This document shows positions 34,776-45,981 of a stretch of 64,000 nt of DNA, piece after piece (positions within the stretch are counted from its first letter, which is position 1; each line of letters opens with the position of its first letter). Source of the DNA: Megalonaias nervosa (Eukaryota > Mollusca > Bivalvia > Unionida > Unionidae); contig JAECUM010006805.1 of assembly GCA_016617855.1 (NCBI GenBank), forward strand, positions 1-64,000, in the 5' to 3' direction. The translations under genes and the position numbers were made by a program. The notes under the pieces were generated by a model, which did no database searches, was not told the DNA's origin, and saw only the letters and a list, made by a program, of their open reading frames with translations.

Positions 34776-37700
34776 AAGCAGGACACCAGCACCTCTAGGT
34801 CGATTACACTCAAGACAGGTCAGCATTACATTTTCGCGTGTGTGGCAGGGACCACAATTAATTCAATCCACGGTAAATTGTCTTGGATTATTATTCGAAT
34901 ACTGCCATAACATTAGTGTGTTACAACTTGCACATTGATTATTTTGTTGTTGTTTCAGCGTCATGATAAATTCAATATCAAGATCAAAGACATGCTTCCT
35001 TTTTGTGTCGGATTGCTGATAACCAGCTAATTTTTTCCTTACTATATCATCGCAATTGCTATCAGTGGTTTTCTGAGTCGTTGTGCAGTCTATGATAACC
35101 CTTCATAGCTGCGACATTATTATGACTCTTGATACAACTATATAAACTAAATTTGACCAATCGATCCGATCACCGACAATCCAGATATTTGTATAAGAAA
35201 TAGTTAATCCTTCTGACGAATGAATCGCTTTAGCATATCCTAGAGTCCACGGAGTTTTGTCCATCGTTAACGCGTTCTCAAAAGCACTCACAGGAACAAC
35301 AACAATATCATTAAGAACGAGTTTTTGTTTCTCCCTTGACTCTGTTAAGGTTCCAGGAATCTCAAATTGAATATTTTGTTTGCGTGTATGTGCTGGGCGA
35401 TAACACAATGGCACAAGTAGATCTGAAAACTTTTCTTTATGTAACAGAAATAATTGCTGTTGAAATGTATCATGAACTATCTTCCGACTTGCAAATATCA
35501 AATCAGCAAGCCTCCATAAATTCCAAAAATCATTCATCGTAGTCTCTGGAGTTACTTCACGCATTATCTCACATTGAATCTTATCTGGCTGCAGTCTGAT
35601 TAACTTCTTAAACTCTCTCAGCGGTTCATCAATAGCTCTGTGATCATCATTTATTTCCTCATAATAATTTACGAACGTTTTTCAGCCATTCATGCGGAGA
35701 TGATCCAACAAAAGGTGATGGTTGACCATGATCACCACACATGATAACAACAGTGCAGTATTCATCGTCAACAACCAATCAAGAAATATTTCTAATACCT
35801 CCACAGATACTGTACATATTTCATCCCAGATAATAATCTTAGGGATATATTTCTCACCCATTCACTCAGGAGTCCACGCATCTCCCTTCCATCGGAAGAA
35901 GCTGTGATAAGTATGAGATTTAACTCCTCGTTCGTTCATTTCTTTGGCGAGTCTATGTGTGGATGTCAAAACAACCATATCAAAGTTCCGAAATAATTCA
36001 ATCGCACGTGTCGTTTTACCAGAACCTCCATGTCCATTGAGATAAACAGTCTTATAAATTTATCGTAACGCACGCGAGTATTGAAGATCTTAAATGAATA
36101 AACTGGCGAGGCACCATCAGTGTAGTTCAGAATTGTACCTAATTTTGTTCCGTCAGATAAGTTAACATTATTCCGACTTATAAATGTGCTTCTCTCTGTT
36201 GTATCAGTAATAATCAAATCGTGTTCAGCATCGTCGATAATTAATCTTGCACAATGTCGTTTATGATCATATGATCCTGCTTGCGTAAATTTACCAATTA
36301 TTTTTCGGCCAAGTTTTTTCTGCAAGTTTATTTTCGAGATCGGTATTGTCCGGATTTTCATCAGGAGAATGTTTCTTCTGTTATGTTAACCAAATTTGTT
36401 TCTGCGGACGATATGATATAATTGCTTCATTGAGCGTCAACGATATCAATATTTTTACATCAAGCATATATCGTAATGAAACTATTGGGGCCCACCCGCG
36501 TTCGTTAAAATGTTTTCCAAACCGAACAGCGACAACCGGATGTAGGTTTTTCGCTGCAAATTCGAATGACTCAATACATGCAACTCAAGTTAAGTCAAAA
36601 TCTGCTAAGGGTCCATTTATCGGAACTCTGGTTATCTTGTGTGTTGGATGCCCAAATCGCTTGAAGTATTCAGAACACTCACCCGCTCCAAGAAAACGTC
36701 CAGGCTAACATGCAACCATATCAACCGAGATAACATCTTTATAACCGTATTTAGTATTCCATAATCCACCGTGTCCGCATTCGATACAAATGCGTTGGAC
36801 ATCTTCAGGAAATTCCAATCGTGTTGGTTTCCATGAATTTTCCTTTTGAACATCTTGGGCAGCAACTGACGGAACGGTAAAAACAATTACTGCGTAATCG
36901 TTCGATAACATCAGTATCGTTCGTGTATTTCATTTTTCATTTCGTCGTGCAGAGATTCTGTACGATAAATATCTCCAATAGGCCGTACAAACTGACCATA
37001 GTTCACAGATTCTGAACTTTGAAACAGCCACACGGGTGCTGGGTCACTCTTACTGACATTTCTGATGAAATCAAACATATCACCATTACAAAATTTAGCA
37101 GTCCGATTTCGTGGAAAGAATGTTATGTCGGAAGTCCACGCGTGTACGTTATGATCAATAATCCCTATCGAGGCTCCATTTTTTAATATTTCGATTCATT
37201 GAAAATCTCTCCGGTTAATGTCTTCACTCTTATTGGAAATTTTAATTTTTTTTCCCAGTTCAGCAACATCTTTGATAGACGGTATCTTTAACTATTTCTG
37301 CCCACTCTTTTACTTTTTAAAGTCCTAGATCCGTTAAACCGTTTCCACACATCGTATTTGTGAAGTGATCTGTAACTCGTTCAGCTACACGATTTAAGCG
37401 AGAAATTTTCATCGGCAGGAGGTCATTGACGCTAAGTTTATCATTCAGTGGATATATCGCATAAACAACTGCCGTCATAGGATATGCTTGTTCATAATAA
37501 GGTCTATCAATTCCATTCAGTATCCTTGGTTTTGAATTTTTATTTAACGTGACAATATTTCCAGTGCAGTGTAATCGAGCAGGATCATGTTTGTCACGGA
37601 TAATCCGTGTGTCGTCTGTTGCCACAATAAATTTTATTCTAAAAATATATTTTCGTGCAATGTCGAGATAATTAATGATTATCGCTGCTCGCTTGTCATT

Positions 37701-37960
37701 CATGTAGCATCGACAACACCCTCGGTGTCGCGTATAATTCTGAATGTTGACCACACATAAGCCGCTCCATCGTTTGAAATTCTCCCTTGGCTTCACTAAT
37801 ACGATTCACGCAAAGAATAAATGCAAGTGGCTTATGATTGGTTCTTCAGTTCCTTGTAACAGGGCTTGTGTAAATGAATTCTGTGGATATCGCACGCCGT
37901 GTTCGTCGAGGGAGTCTAGGACCAAAACCTTGTTTGAAGTGTGGTGTTGGGGATAGAGGA
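34764..37960 (-). pseudogene. Outer PolB-like / SF1 helicase / HNH polyprotein
   Basis: About 1,060 codons in many frames. N-terminal part: GTEEPIISHLHLFF near 37,850 and NDLLPMKISRLNRVAERVTD near 37,400. A segment GYKDVISVDMVAC near 36,730 has the look of a palm motif A (aspartate followed by small and aromatic positions). The frame is cut by a stop right after it. The helicase begins near 36,050 with Walker A GHGGSGKTTRAIELF, Walker B KIIIWDEI near 35,825, and ends with motif V/VI-like IHSSEGLTISYT and IYIVVSRV near 35,130. A CASC...CLEC HNH-like tail is near 34,900-34,790. Helicase assignment is firm; polymerase assignment rests on remembered family resemblance. Confidence 0.65.
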
Positions 37961-38059
37961 GAAACGCAGCTGTGTACAAAATGCGGTGGTAAAAAATACA
38001 GAGAGATGAAACGATATTATCATAAAAAATACCTCCGGCAACATCGAATCTCCTATTAA
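37874..38059 (+). CDS. Possible zinc-ribbon ORF, 61 codons
   Basis: An intact frame with paired cysteines PCLKCG and LCTKCGGKKY, 12 residues apart, and a basic tail KRYYHKKYLRQHR. This suits a small zinc ribbon. It overlaps the N-terminal coding text of the minus-strand polyprotein by about 80 bp, so at least one of the two starts must lie elsewhere. It precedes the HNH gene on the same strand by 62 bp. Confidence 0.35.
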   Translation: MNSVDIARRVRRGSLGPKPCLKCGVGDRGETQLCTKCGGKKYREMKRYYHKKYLRQHRISY

Positions 38060-38121
38060 AAAAACGCCGAAGACTATCTCGCCAGATTTTCACTCCAATA
38101 ATAAAATAATAATTTAGACAA

Positions 38122-38577
38122 ATGACATTATTATATAAATGGAGCCAAAATGAATTTGTGAAGCATCCCGTCATCGAAAATTATGAAAAATCTCATGATG
38201 GTATCATCTGGAACTGTCGATTAAAAACGCCAGTTGCTTCTGTTGATAATGCCGGTTATCTCAGATTTACTGTTGGAAAAGAAAGATATTTATGTCATAA
38301 ATGTATCTACGAATGTTTCCATGGTCTAATCGAAGATGGTTTTGTGATTAATCACATCAACGGCAGAAAACTGCATGATTTTTTAATTAATTTACGAGCT
38401 ATTACATAGAGTCAGAATTGTAAATTAGGTAAAACTGATAAGCACGATAAACGCGCAAAGGGTATTAAATCTGTGAACGATGAGACTGGCGAAGAAATAA
38501 TATTTCAATCAATGAATGCAGCTAGAAAATATTTGGGTATTTCATGTATTCAATACAATGTCTCGCAAATAATATAA
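38122..38577 (+). pseudogene. HNH endonuclease of phage/homing type
   Basis: The frame opens at ATG 38,122 and meets a TAG at 38,407. The same frame then continues to about 38,575. An HNH core is visible as CHKCIYECFHGLIED followed by VINHINGRKLHDFLINLR. A C-terminal NUMOD1-like segment (EIIFQSMNAARKYLGIS) is typical of homing endonucleases. Only one stop interrupts about 150 codons, so this gene is less decayed than its neighbours. Such enzymes cut DNA at specific sites and often spread as passengers. Confidence 0.75.
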
Positions 38578-38579
38578 TC

Positions 38580-39248
38580 AAGTCAGTATATTCGAAGAAA
38601 TATAAACAAAAATAATAACATTTCAGTATATCCCGATTCTGTTAGATGCGGACACTGACATTCCTGAATTTACCTTAAACTCAATTTTGTATTTTGTTGT
38701 GCGCAAAAACACTCCGAACGAAGGGAATTAACTCTGTCGGGGAAAGCTCTCTCCGATACAATGATTGAGCAGTTGGTCCCTCTTGTAACTGCGTAATATT
38801 ATATAACTGCCACAATTTTTTTTTCTGTTTCTCACACACTGTATTTCTTGTCCCGCTTGACTACGTCATGAGGCACTGTCCCGGGCAAAGTCTGTGTGTG
38901 TGTGTTACTCCAGTAATATCCATCTTTCTTCTACTGACCTCTTCCCTGATAAATTCAGAAAGACAAGAAGCATATCGTTCACAAGTTTGATGTGCATTGT
39001 GTACATGCCTCCACTGCGTGCACAATCCAGGTAAGTTATGTTTAGATTTCCAGGTAAGATAGTTGTATATACAATAGAACTGCATGCACTTTAACTCCCG
39101 AATAACATCCGGCAGACATGTATGTGCTATTATTAAATGCAGATATTTTATATGGTGTGTTTGGAAATTGAAATAACCACACTGCAGTTTACAACAATCG
39201 TGATTTATTCAGTACACTGATCGCATGTAGGTTTCCCGCTTATCGCTT
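38580..39248. other. Non-coding gap within the outer element
   Basis: No convincing coding text. A GTGTGTGTGTG tract lies near 38,891. The 74-codon minus frame here lacks any recognisable feature. Confidence 0.45.
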
Positions 39249-39815
39249 CAGGTAACTTTATAATAATTTCTGAAACATATATCTGTAAGGAGATCCGGTG
39301 GTCCAGTGCTAACGTAGCGGATTCTCATACTCGAGGTCTGGCGTTCGAAACCCGTGACTGATAAATTTGTCGAAGGTTGCGAAAATTTCGCAATTTTTCA
39401 TTAATAAGTGGTGGCTTCAAGAGAATTTCATGTACACCTCCTCACCACGTCGGACAACGTGGTGAGTGCCGTTTAGCGCTATCCCCGGGGTTTGATATTG
39501 GGGTGTGTGTGCATGAAATTGAAAAGCCTAGACAGCCCTCTGAATCTCTAAAATTTCGTCTGGCACATTTATGGATTCGTATATGTCTATGCACGAATTT
39601 GAAAACTGGAGCCACCAAAAATAAACAGTAGCGTGATGTGAGCTCTCAACCTCATTGAAGGGTACCCCACTCAAGGACATTCTTTCTGAATGTCAGCCAA
39701 AACAGAAAATGCCTCATGAAGGGTGGCCAGCGGCCATAAGAAAGGCCACATTAAAGGACCCTATCGAACGGCAAATGAAGGGACACCGTGGAATGGTAAC
39801 CGCTCATCATTGCTT
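39249..39815 (+). repeat. tRNA-headed repeat, family B, copy 2 (outer element)
   Basis: Direct-orientation relative of 31,798-32,447. A-box-like GGTGGTCCAGTGCTAACG and B-box-like GGCGTTCGAAACCC are followed by the same body (ACAACGTGGTGAGTGC, CCCCGGGGTTTGAT). The copies differ substantially, so they are separate insertions or an old duplication. Confidence 0.75.
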
Positions 39816-39844
39816 TTATTTACTGTTTAGTTTTTCTTTTTTTA

Positions 39845-40515
39845 TTATGATTCAGATTTATTTTTATTTTTATTAAGATTCTGATTTCTTTGTATTTTTG
39901 TTGTTTATTATTCTGATTCAGAAATATTTTTATTTTAAACAAATATTGATTATATAATGAATTCCGAAAATATTCATGCAATTATTTCTGAGATTAGAAA
40001 TTAAATGATAAGGATTCAGAATTATCTGAACATTTGGATCCTGAAAAAAAAAAATCACAAATGATTTTGATGCGCTACAGGAACTGAAATGTGATGAGAG
40101 ATATATACTAGCAGCTGAATATAGTTTCATTAAATTACTTCAACAAACCGTAAAACAATCTCTACTTTATGTCGATGATGAGGATATTCAAAAATTTGTT
40201 TTACTCGCAAACGCGATTGAGAAAGTTAGATGAGAATTATCACACGAATACGAATACGAAAGAGATTGTGAGTTCACGTTTGCGACAGCTGAAAAAAATT
40301 TATGTACGATTGTAAACTCAGTGGACAAAGTCACTGACGAAAGTCAAGAGGGATTGTGAAAATGAAAATTGTATTTATTTATTCTGATTCAGATTATAAT
40401 ATTTACTCAGAATCAGAAATATATTTCTTTTAGAGTTTTATTCTGATTCAGATTATAATATTATTCTGATTCAGAAATATTATTTTCTATTTTTATTCCG
40501 AATCTGATTTATTTT
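39845..40515. repeat. Iterated ATTCTGATTCAGA motif clusters
   Basis: The near-palindromic 12-13-mer ATTCTGATTCAGA or its variants recurs at about 39,848, 39,874, 39,910, 40,380, 40,409 (reverse form CTCAGAATCAGAAA), 40,441, 40,466 and 40,497, spaced by AT-rich DNA. The clusters lie on both sides of the small ORF at 39,957-40,359. Confidence 0.7.
39957..40359 (+). pseudogene. Small acidic ORF, broken
   Basis: From ATG 39,957 (MNSENIHAIISEIRN) a stop follows after 15 codons. A shifted frame resumes with KDSELSEHLDPEKKK and, after a poly-A run, continues for about 90 codons (segment AAEYSFIKLLQQTVKQSLLY). One TGA interrupts near 40,230 and the end is TGA 40,357-40,359. About 130 residues in total, acidic and helical. 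No family is recognised. Confidence 0.4.
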
Positions 40516-40759
40516 TATTTTATTTATTTTTCATGAAATGAGAATTTTTTTACTATATCGATTACATCATCGAGAATCTTACTACTAAGTTTGTGTAGAC
40601 AATAATAACACACCATCAATTGTTGTGCATAGGTTAATTTTTCTATCTCGGCGATTATTTCATCGATTTAATATTTATTTGCGTGATTTAATTTGAGAAA
40701 AGATCAGTCACAATCTCACATATAAACTTATTGGCAAAACTTCATGTCGTAAATCTAGC

Positions 40760-41460
40760 ACGTGTCCGGTCTGGTCAGTAAGCCTGAAATATATCCGTGA
40801 CAACAACGAATTATGACATCGTAGATAAACCGGATTAACAGGTCCTGACACAATTAAAAACCCAGGAGGTACGTCAGGGGTAAATGAATAAAAGATATAT
40901 CCATGTCTTGCATGTTTGGATTTTTAAGATCTACTTGATAACTGCCGTCAATTGCATCACATACACGATTGACTGCGATCGTTGATGTGATAGCGATAAC
41001 ACCTGGTGATATATGGCGACCTCCACCGTCTGGATCATTGTTATATTTGAGAATACTCGCCGGAGGGGCTATTTTTCTCCATGCGGCAATAATCTGGGGA
41101 TAGTATTCATCAATGATATCACTGATGTTTTTCTTCAGCTGGTCGGCGTTAAATTGCGGAAGTTTGAATGTTGGCAGATCTGCCTCCGAGAATTGAGTTG
41201 TTGCGGTTGAATATCTGAACAGGAATATGTGTTTAGTTGATAAACTACCGATTTTATTAGCGTCGCTACTTTCAATCGCCGCTCGCATAATTTTTCTATG
41301 ATAATTCTCGAAATCCAATGTTAATTCGTTGAGGTGCTCTATTTGCTTAATGATTTCGCCCCTCAGACAATATATAACGGGTGAATGACTGGCGTAGTTT
41401 GTCACTCATTTGCTTATGCTCAGTATTAATAATTTTGAAATGATTTTCGAGATCAGTTAT
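40760..41460 (-). pseudogene. Outer virion-block protein, unknown
   Basis: The main open stretch is 183 codons from 41,405 to 40,854. Coding text continues in other frames at both sides (upstream IINTEHKQMSDKLRQ near 41,420). The text is mixed alpha/beta with GGGRHISPGVIAITSTIAVN near residue 130. No motif is recognised. It is the last gene of the minus-strand block and may be the C-terminal part of the penton-like gene or a separate gene. Confidence 0.4.
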
Positions 41461-41964
41461 TTGAAACGATTATATTCCATGATTCCATACTAATACCAGA
41501 TCTTCTTTCCTCCTGATGAAATCGTAATAAAAGTTTGAATTCTAGTATTAATGTCCGGCGTAGTCTTGTGTTGATATTTCTATCGCAGCTGATAATGTTG
41601 GCTCATGATTTTAGATTCTTTTCCTGTGATAGATTTAATTCTGCGTTGGAATTCACAATTAATCTGTCCTATTTGATAACTGCCCGTAGGAATACCAACA
41701 ACTTGCCAATCGGGAGTTCCATCAAATTTGTTTTTTCTAAGAAAACACTAATGAGTTGTTTGCTGGTAACCCACCGAATGACTTTGATCTAATATGTGGC
41801 TAGTTGTAATATATACGCAATTGCGCTAACGCTATTTCTTTGGCTGGAATTGCCGTTGGAAAGATAACATCGAATTCAGGGTTGGCTGAGCTCGCTGATA
41901 TCATAGTTGTTGGCGGTGTTGTATTAGCGACGAATTGTTGTGGTAATTCTTGTGGTGTAGTCAT
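41440..41964 (-). pseudogene. Outer penton-like minor capsid protein, broken
   Basis: ATG 41,964 follows the upstream stop by 2 nt. The first 54 codons include FDVIFPTAIPAKEIALAQLR, which parallels the beta-rich start of the inner protein at 27,019. After stops and frameshifts a segment PTGSYQIGQINCEFQRRIK near 41,690 parallels PQGAYNVTDLNKTIKEI of the inner protein. Assignment as penton-like is from this internal comparison and position in the virion block. Confidence 0.5.
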
Positions 41965-41966
41965 TA

Positions 41967-42491
41967 TTATTTACTTCCTGATTTAAATAAGGGTGACTCT
42001 GTCCTCGTCGGAGACGATGGGTTTTGGTTTCCAGTTGCTTCATGGTAAACCTTAATCGTTCTTGCGAATTCCTGATCTGATATTATTCCATCATTGAACC
42101 CCGATGATATCAGCGATGATAATTTGGCGTGTGCGTGTGTTGCCGCTGATAGCAACGTTGTATAATCGTGTAATTTATTAGCTGCACACGTAGATGTTTT
42201 CTTTCTGCGATGATATTAAGAACACGAGCAACACCGGCTACAATTGAAACACCGATTCCTATTACTGGTGCTATTATGAATGTGGCTGATAATGATCCTA
42301 TTATAGTTGCTGTTCCAGCGACGACTGCGGATGCAGAATATACAATTATATCAGTAACAGCGATACGTCTGCGATATTCTTTTAGTTTAACTGTGTACTC
42401 GTCAATGATATTTTTTCAGATGGCTCTGCAACAAACACACTTATTCGTATCTATAATGTTGCGCTGCAACAAAGTCAGTCGATTGGTTCAT
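41967..42491 (-). pseudogene. Outer hydrophobic virion-block protein
   Basis: ATG 42,491 lies 8 nt after the fibre stop. After 16 codons a stop interrupts. A shifted frame reads TVKLKEYRRRIAVTDIIVYS, then a long glycine/alanine/isoleucine-rich hydrophobic region (two possible membrane helices). A charged tail follows with AKLSSLISSGFNDGIISDQE. The tail pattern is common in proteins of related invertebrate elements. It could be a membrane protein of the virion. A frameshift near 42,185 joins hydrophobic part and tail. Confidence 0.5.
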
Positions 42492-42499
42492 TATATAAT

Positions 42500-43633
42500 T
42501 TAAGTAGGTGGTAGTATAGCGACTAATTCGAGACACCAATAGTAAATCAAACCGAGGTCTTGTTTGTCGGGTGACACTAAAAATCTCACCTCGTCGTTTT
42601 GATCCACTACTACTAACACAGGTCCAGAAGATAATTTATTAACTTGAAAACGCCGTCAAATTCAGGCGAGTATTCTAAATGTTGTAGTACCGAGTACTGA
42701 GATCCTGTATATACCAGTAACCTCAGAGCGATGGCTGATGATATCATTATTGACTGGTTCTCATAATGCTGATCCATACGCTACTGCATATACTACACTG
42801 TCGGTAATCTTTTTGATTTCGGAGAGTTTAATGTCGACGACTGCTGGACCTCCAAAAAATTCATTAATATTTTTATTTATGTCCGAGAATTTAATGTCGA
42901 TAACTGCTGGACTTCCAAAAAATTCATTAATGGTTTTATTTGTGTTTGTACGAAAATTTGAAAAAGTATTTACGTGAGTAGTATAATCAGATCTAAATGT
43001 GGCCAATCCATCATTGATTGTCATCAACAATGTCATCGTCGGGATGTTGCTATCATCGACATATTTTTTTTTTGTTGCAGCGTCATCGATTGGTTCTGGT
43101 TCTCTAAGACCAGTCATTTTATTATTAGCCATATTGAGAGAACCAGTCTTTGTATCACCGGCGGTTAGTAAACAATCATCGATCTCAGTTCTGATCGTGG
43201 CATTGTTGCTGTCGACGTATCCTTTTGTTGCCACATCATCATCTGATTTTGGTTCTCTCACATTGATAATTGTATTTCTGCTCATATTGAGATCGCCATA
43301 CATAATATCTCCACTTCTTCTGATGCGTCCAGCAATCTCTCCCATGAGTGTTAAGATTGATTCCTCAGAATTTTTTATTTTACCGTTCTTAGTAAATAGC
43401 GCTAAGTTATTTTCGGTTGCATCTGGAACTCGCAGAATAATGTCTGTTAACAGGATACCACTCGTTTTTAATTGTCATTGCTGATCCTGAAAAACAACAA
43501 CTTCATTTTGGTCCACATCTGCGAGACGCAAGAGATTAGATATCTCGTCTTTGATATTATCAAGTGTTGCGTATTTGGATAATTCATCTTGAGGTTTGAG
43601 ACTCCTAGAAGATCTTCCGAAAATATCTACCAT
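42500..43633 (-). pseudogene. Outer fibre-like repeat protein
   Basis: ATG 43,633 is 10 nt downstream of the protease stop. A leader (MVDIFGRSSRSLKPQDELSK) is cut by one stop near 43,475. The main stretch (43,345-42,761) has two repeats of the form GDxMxGxLNMxxNxxxxxREP followed by DDAATKxYVD, the classic phage tail-fibre repeat. Two shorter repeats with NEFFGGPAVVDIKLSEI come next. The C-terminus ends LIYYWCLELVAILPPT at 42,500. It is the counterpart of the inner fibre gene but lacks the discoidin-like tip. Confidence 0.65.
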
Positions 43634-43643
43634 TGTATATTCA

Positions 43644-44423
43644 CTAAAGACTGTTTAAAATGTTGGACAGCGTGGTATACTCGTGCACGACTTTATGAGG
43701 CGGTGTTGTTGATGATGACACAGCATCGAGAACAGCAAGTACTTCACGGCCACATATTGGCGGATCAGTTATTGTCTGCGTTGGTAATGTTGAATACCAT
43801 ACAGGAGTGTTCTGAAGTCCGTTAACATATTTTAAACATTCCTTCGGCGGTGCCAGTCCATACGAATGAAAATAAACAATTCCACGTGGATCAATCGCGT
43901 TTTGGTAATTGATCACGCATAAAAACACCTCTGAAGTTTTTGATATTTAATCGCGCAGCAGCATTAAGTAAATCAAAATTGGACATGGGAAGTATCAACG
44001 ATGTGTTCCTGGCGGTCTTAGATCTTTCCCTTTTTCTTTTGGAAGTTTTTAGTCCTCGTCCTGTTGCTTTCTTTAATGCCATCCCAGCGGCAGTTCCAAC
44101 AGCACTAAGTGCATCTTCTTTTGCAATAGATGGAGCTGCAGCGGCTATCAATGCTGGTATAGCTGCAAGAAGTGGAAATATGCCACCCATCATGACTGCG
44201 TCTTTAATGGCACCCGCTGACAGATTAAGTCGTACGCCGGTTTTGGATCGTTTGGTGTCATTGAAATGCTTGAGTTGACGTTCAGTCAGTGATATTTTAT
44301 TTGGTCCACCGGCGATCTGTTCTGATTTCAGTAATATTTTCATTCCCGAATTCTTTTTGATACTGACTGTAGCTTTTTAATCGGACCAGGAGTCAGAGTA
44401 ACACTAACATGATGATATGACAT
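43644..44423 (-). pseudogene. Outer pX-like/adenain-like cysteine protease fusion
   Basis: ATG 44,423 overlaps the capsid stop in TAATG. After about 25 codons a frameshift leads to ISLTERQLKHF and a glycine/alanine-rich hydrophobic stretch (MGGIFPLLAAIPALIAAAAP), then KKATGRGLKTSKRKRERSK. This resembles adenovirus pX/pVI-like core peptides. The protease begins with MSNFDLL and NFRGVFMRDQLPK. A frameshift and apparent deletion follow, removing the region where the catalytic histidine should be. FHSYGLAPPKE and an ICGREVLAVL cysteine segment remain. Adenain-like proteases mature capsid proteins. Fusion of the two parts seems to be the native design. Confidence 0.7.
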
Positions 44424-45775
44424 TATAATATCAAGAGCGATTTAATTATATATTTTCCACTGGAGCATGAATGACTCTCATTCGTCGCTTTGTTTGAGAG
44501 TATAACAGCGATTGCTCTGTACTCGGCAATAGCTCCTCTTGTCACACGAGCTCGAAAGTGTATATCAACGACAGATTGTCTAACTAAATCCAAATGTTCC
44601 AGAGAAAAGTAATAAATCGGATAAAGCGTTTTAAAATCTAGTTGTGATATTTGTAGACCAGAATCAACACTTTCATCACATCCCATGAATGTCATCAAGC
44701 GATGATATGCACGTGCTACATGATTATTTTCAAAATTCAATAATATATCTTCGGATGGTTCTTGATGTCCATTTATTCTCAGTGAAACCTCAGAAACTCC
44801 AAGTTTGTCAAATATCATTACACTACGTAATTGTGAGTTTACTCGTGTAGTATCTTGGAAAGCAACAAATATTTGTCGCGGTGCAGAGATACCTTGCTGT
44901 GTTGTTATATGCCATGTGAATCAACCATTAACGGTACTTTGAAAACTATCTGTGTCCACCACCAATCATGATAATGTTGATTTACCACATTGATTCATAA
45001 AAGAGAGCAACCGCTGTTCTTAATCGATCAATGGAGTTATTACTGGCATCCACAACGAAAGTTTTTTAGTATTACTTTTCCATGAAGTGCACGGTTGCAG
45101 CTGCGTCAACTCCTTCAGCGTGCCAGACTGCATCATCGTCGATAGTTTTTCTAAAAAGTTCAACAGTATGCTTGGTTCCGAAAATAGCTTTTCTGACATT
45201 TCTGCAAACTCCAGAACTATGTGATAGTGGATTCGCACATCAAAATGTTCTTCTACCTTTGATCATTGATCGACGAGCTGCGAATCCTAAGATGAATTTT
45301 GGATTAGAACTATGAACCAAGCAGCAAGTGTAATTTTCTTTTGTTCCTCTCATATTATACTGTTTGTTGTCAGGGTGGTCAGAAGTATCCATCATAAAAA
45401 AATCACTGACGGACCAGATGATCTTGAACAATCGTCGCTGTGTCTTGTTAGACCCAGTATCTTTGTGGCAACGTCGACGTCTTTAAATTTCTGAACTGAT
45501 TTAATTTTTCTTCCGTCGATACTATACGCAGGACTGCTAAATAACGCCATCATGCCATTATTAACAAAACCAACCATAACATCAGCTCCATATTCGGTAT
45601 TATCAGCTTTTAACATTTCACCTTCTACTTCAATAAACACCTCAGCGGGTAAGAAATATCTGCTTGTATCCTGAACATGCAGCTCGATTCTTCCTTGTGC
45701 GATAGGTTGTCGTGCGTCATAAGAATAATATTGAAAATCACGCATCGATTCATCTTTGACAACTGGTGCGTCCAT
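44423..45775 (-). pseudogene. Outer major capsid protein (double jelly roll), broken
   Basis: About 450 codons. The N-terminal frame (45,775-45,392) includes FQYYSYDARQPIAQGRIELH and VGFVNNGMMALFSSPAYSID. Then several shifted frames carry MDTSDHPDNKQYNMRGTK and DDDAVWHAEGV. The C-terminal frame (44,818-44,423) has FKTLYPIYYFSLEHLDLVRQ and VVDIHFRARVTRG. Order and these segments match Polinton-type double-jelly-roll capsid proteins by family knowledge. Frameshifts near 45,395, 45,240 and 44,990 and several stops make it non-functional. It precedes the protease fusion with a 1-nt overlap. Confidence 0.8.
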
Positions 45776-45813
45776 GCCGAATGCGGTATCAGATACACGT
45801 TTGAACGTCTTTA

Positions 45814-45963
45814 TTATACTTGTTGTCGTCTAACACGAAGACCACTTCCTGCTATTAGACTAACAGTTATAATTTTTTCTTTTTCTGATAGTGGTACACC
45901 AGCCAACTTTGCTACTTTTTGATTTGCAGCTTGATTTGTTATTTTACTAACATTTGCAGGCAT
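45814..45963 (-). CDS. 49-residue ORF in virion block
   Basis: An intact frame from ATG 45,963 to a double TAA at 45,816-45,811. The N-terminus is MPANVSKITNQAANQKVAK and the C-terminus is basic (LRVRRQQV). It lies 18 nt from the preceding gene and 38 nt from the capsid start, so it fits the compact block. No homologue is recognised. It could be a small core or cement protein. Confidence 0.55.
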   Translation of the reverse strand: MPANVSKITNQAANQKVAKLAGVPLSEKEKIITVSLIAGSGLRVRRQQV

Positions 45964-45981
45964 AACTTCGGTGCTGGGTAA

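Noticed and set aside
34764..37960. Interpretation of this region as a Helitron or Pif1-like host helicase
   Set aside because: There is no Rep/HUH motif, the helicase is embedded in a virus-like gene block, and upstream text is not host-like.
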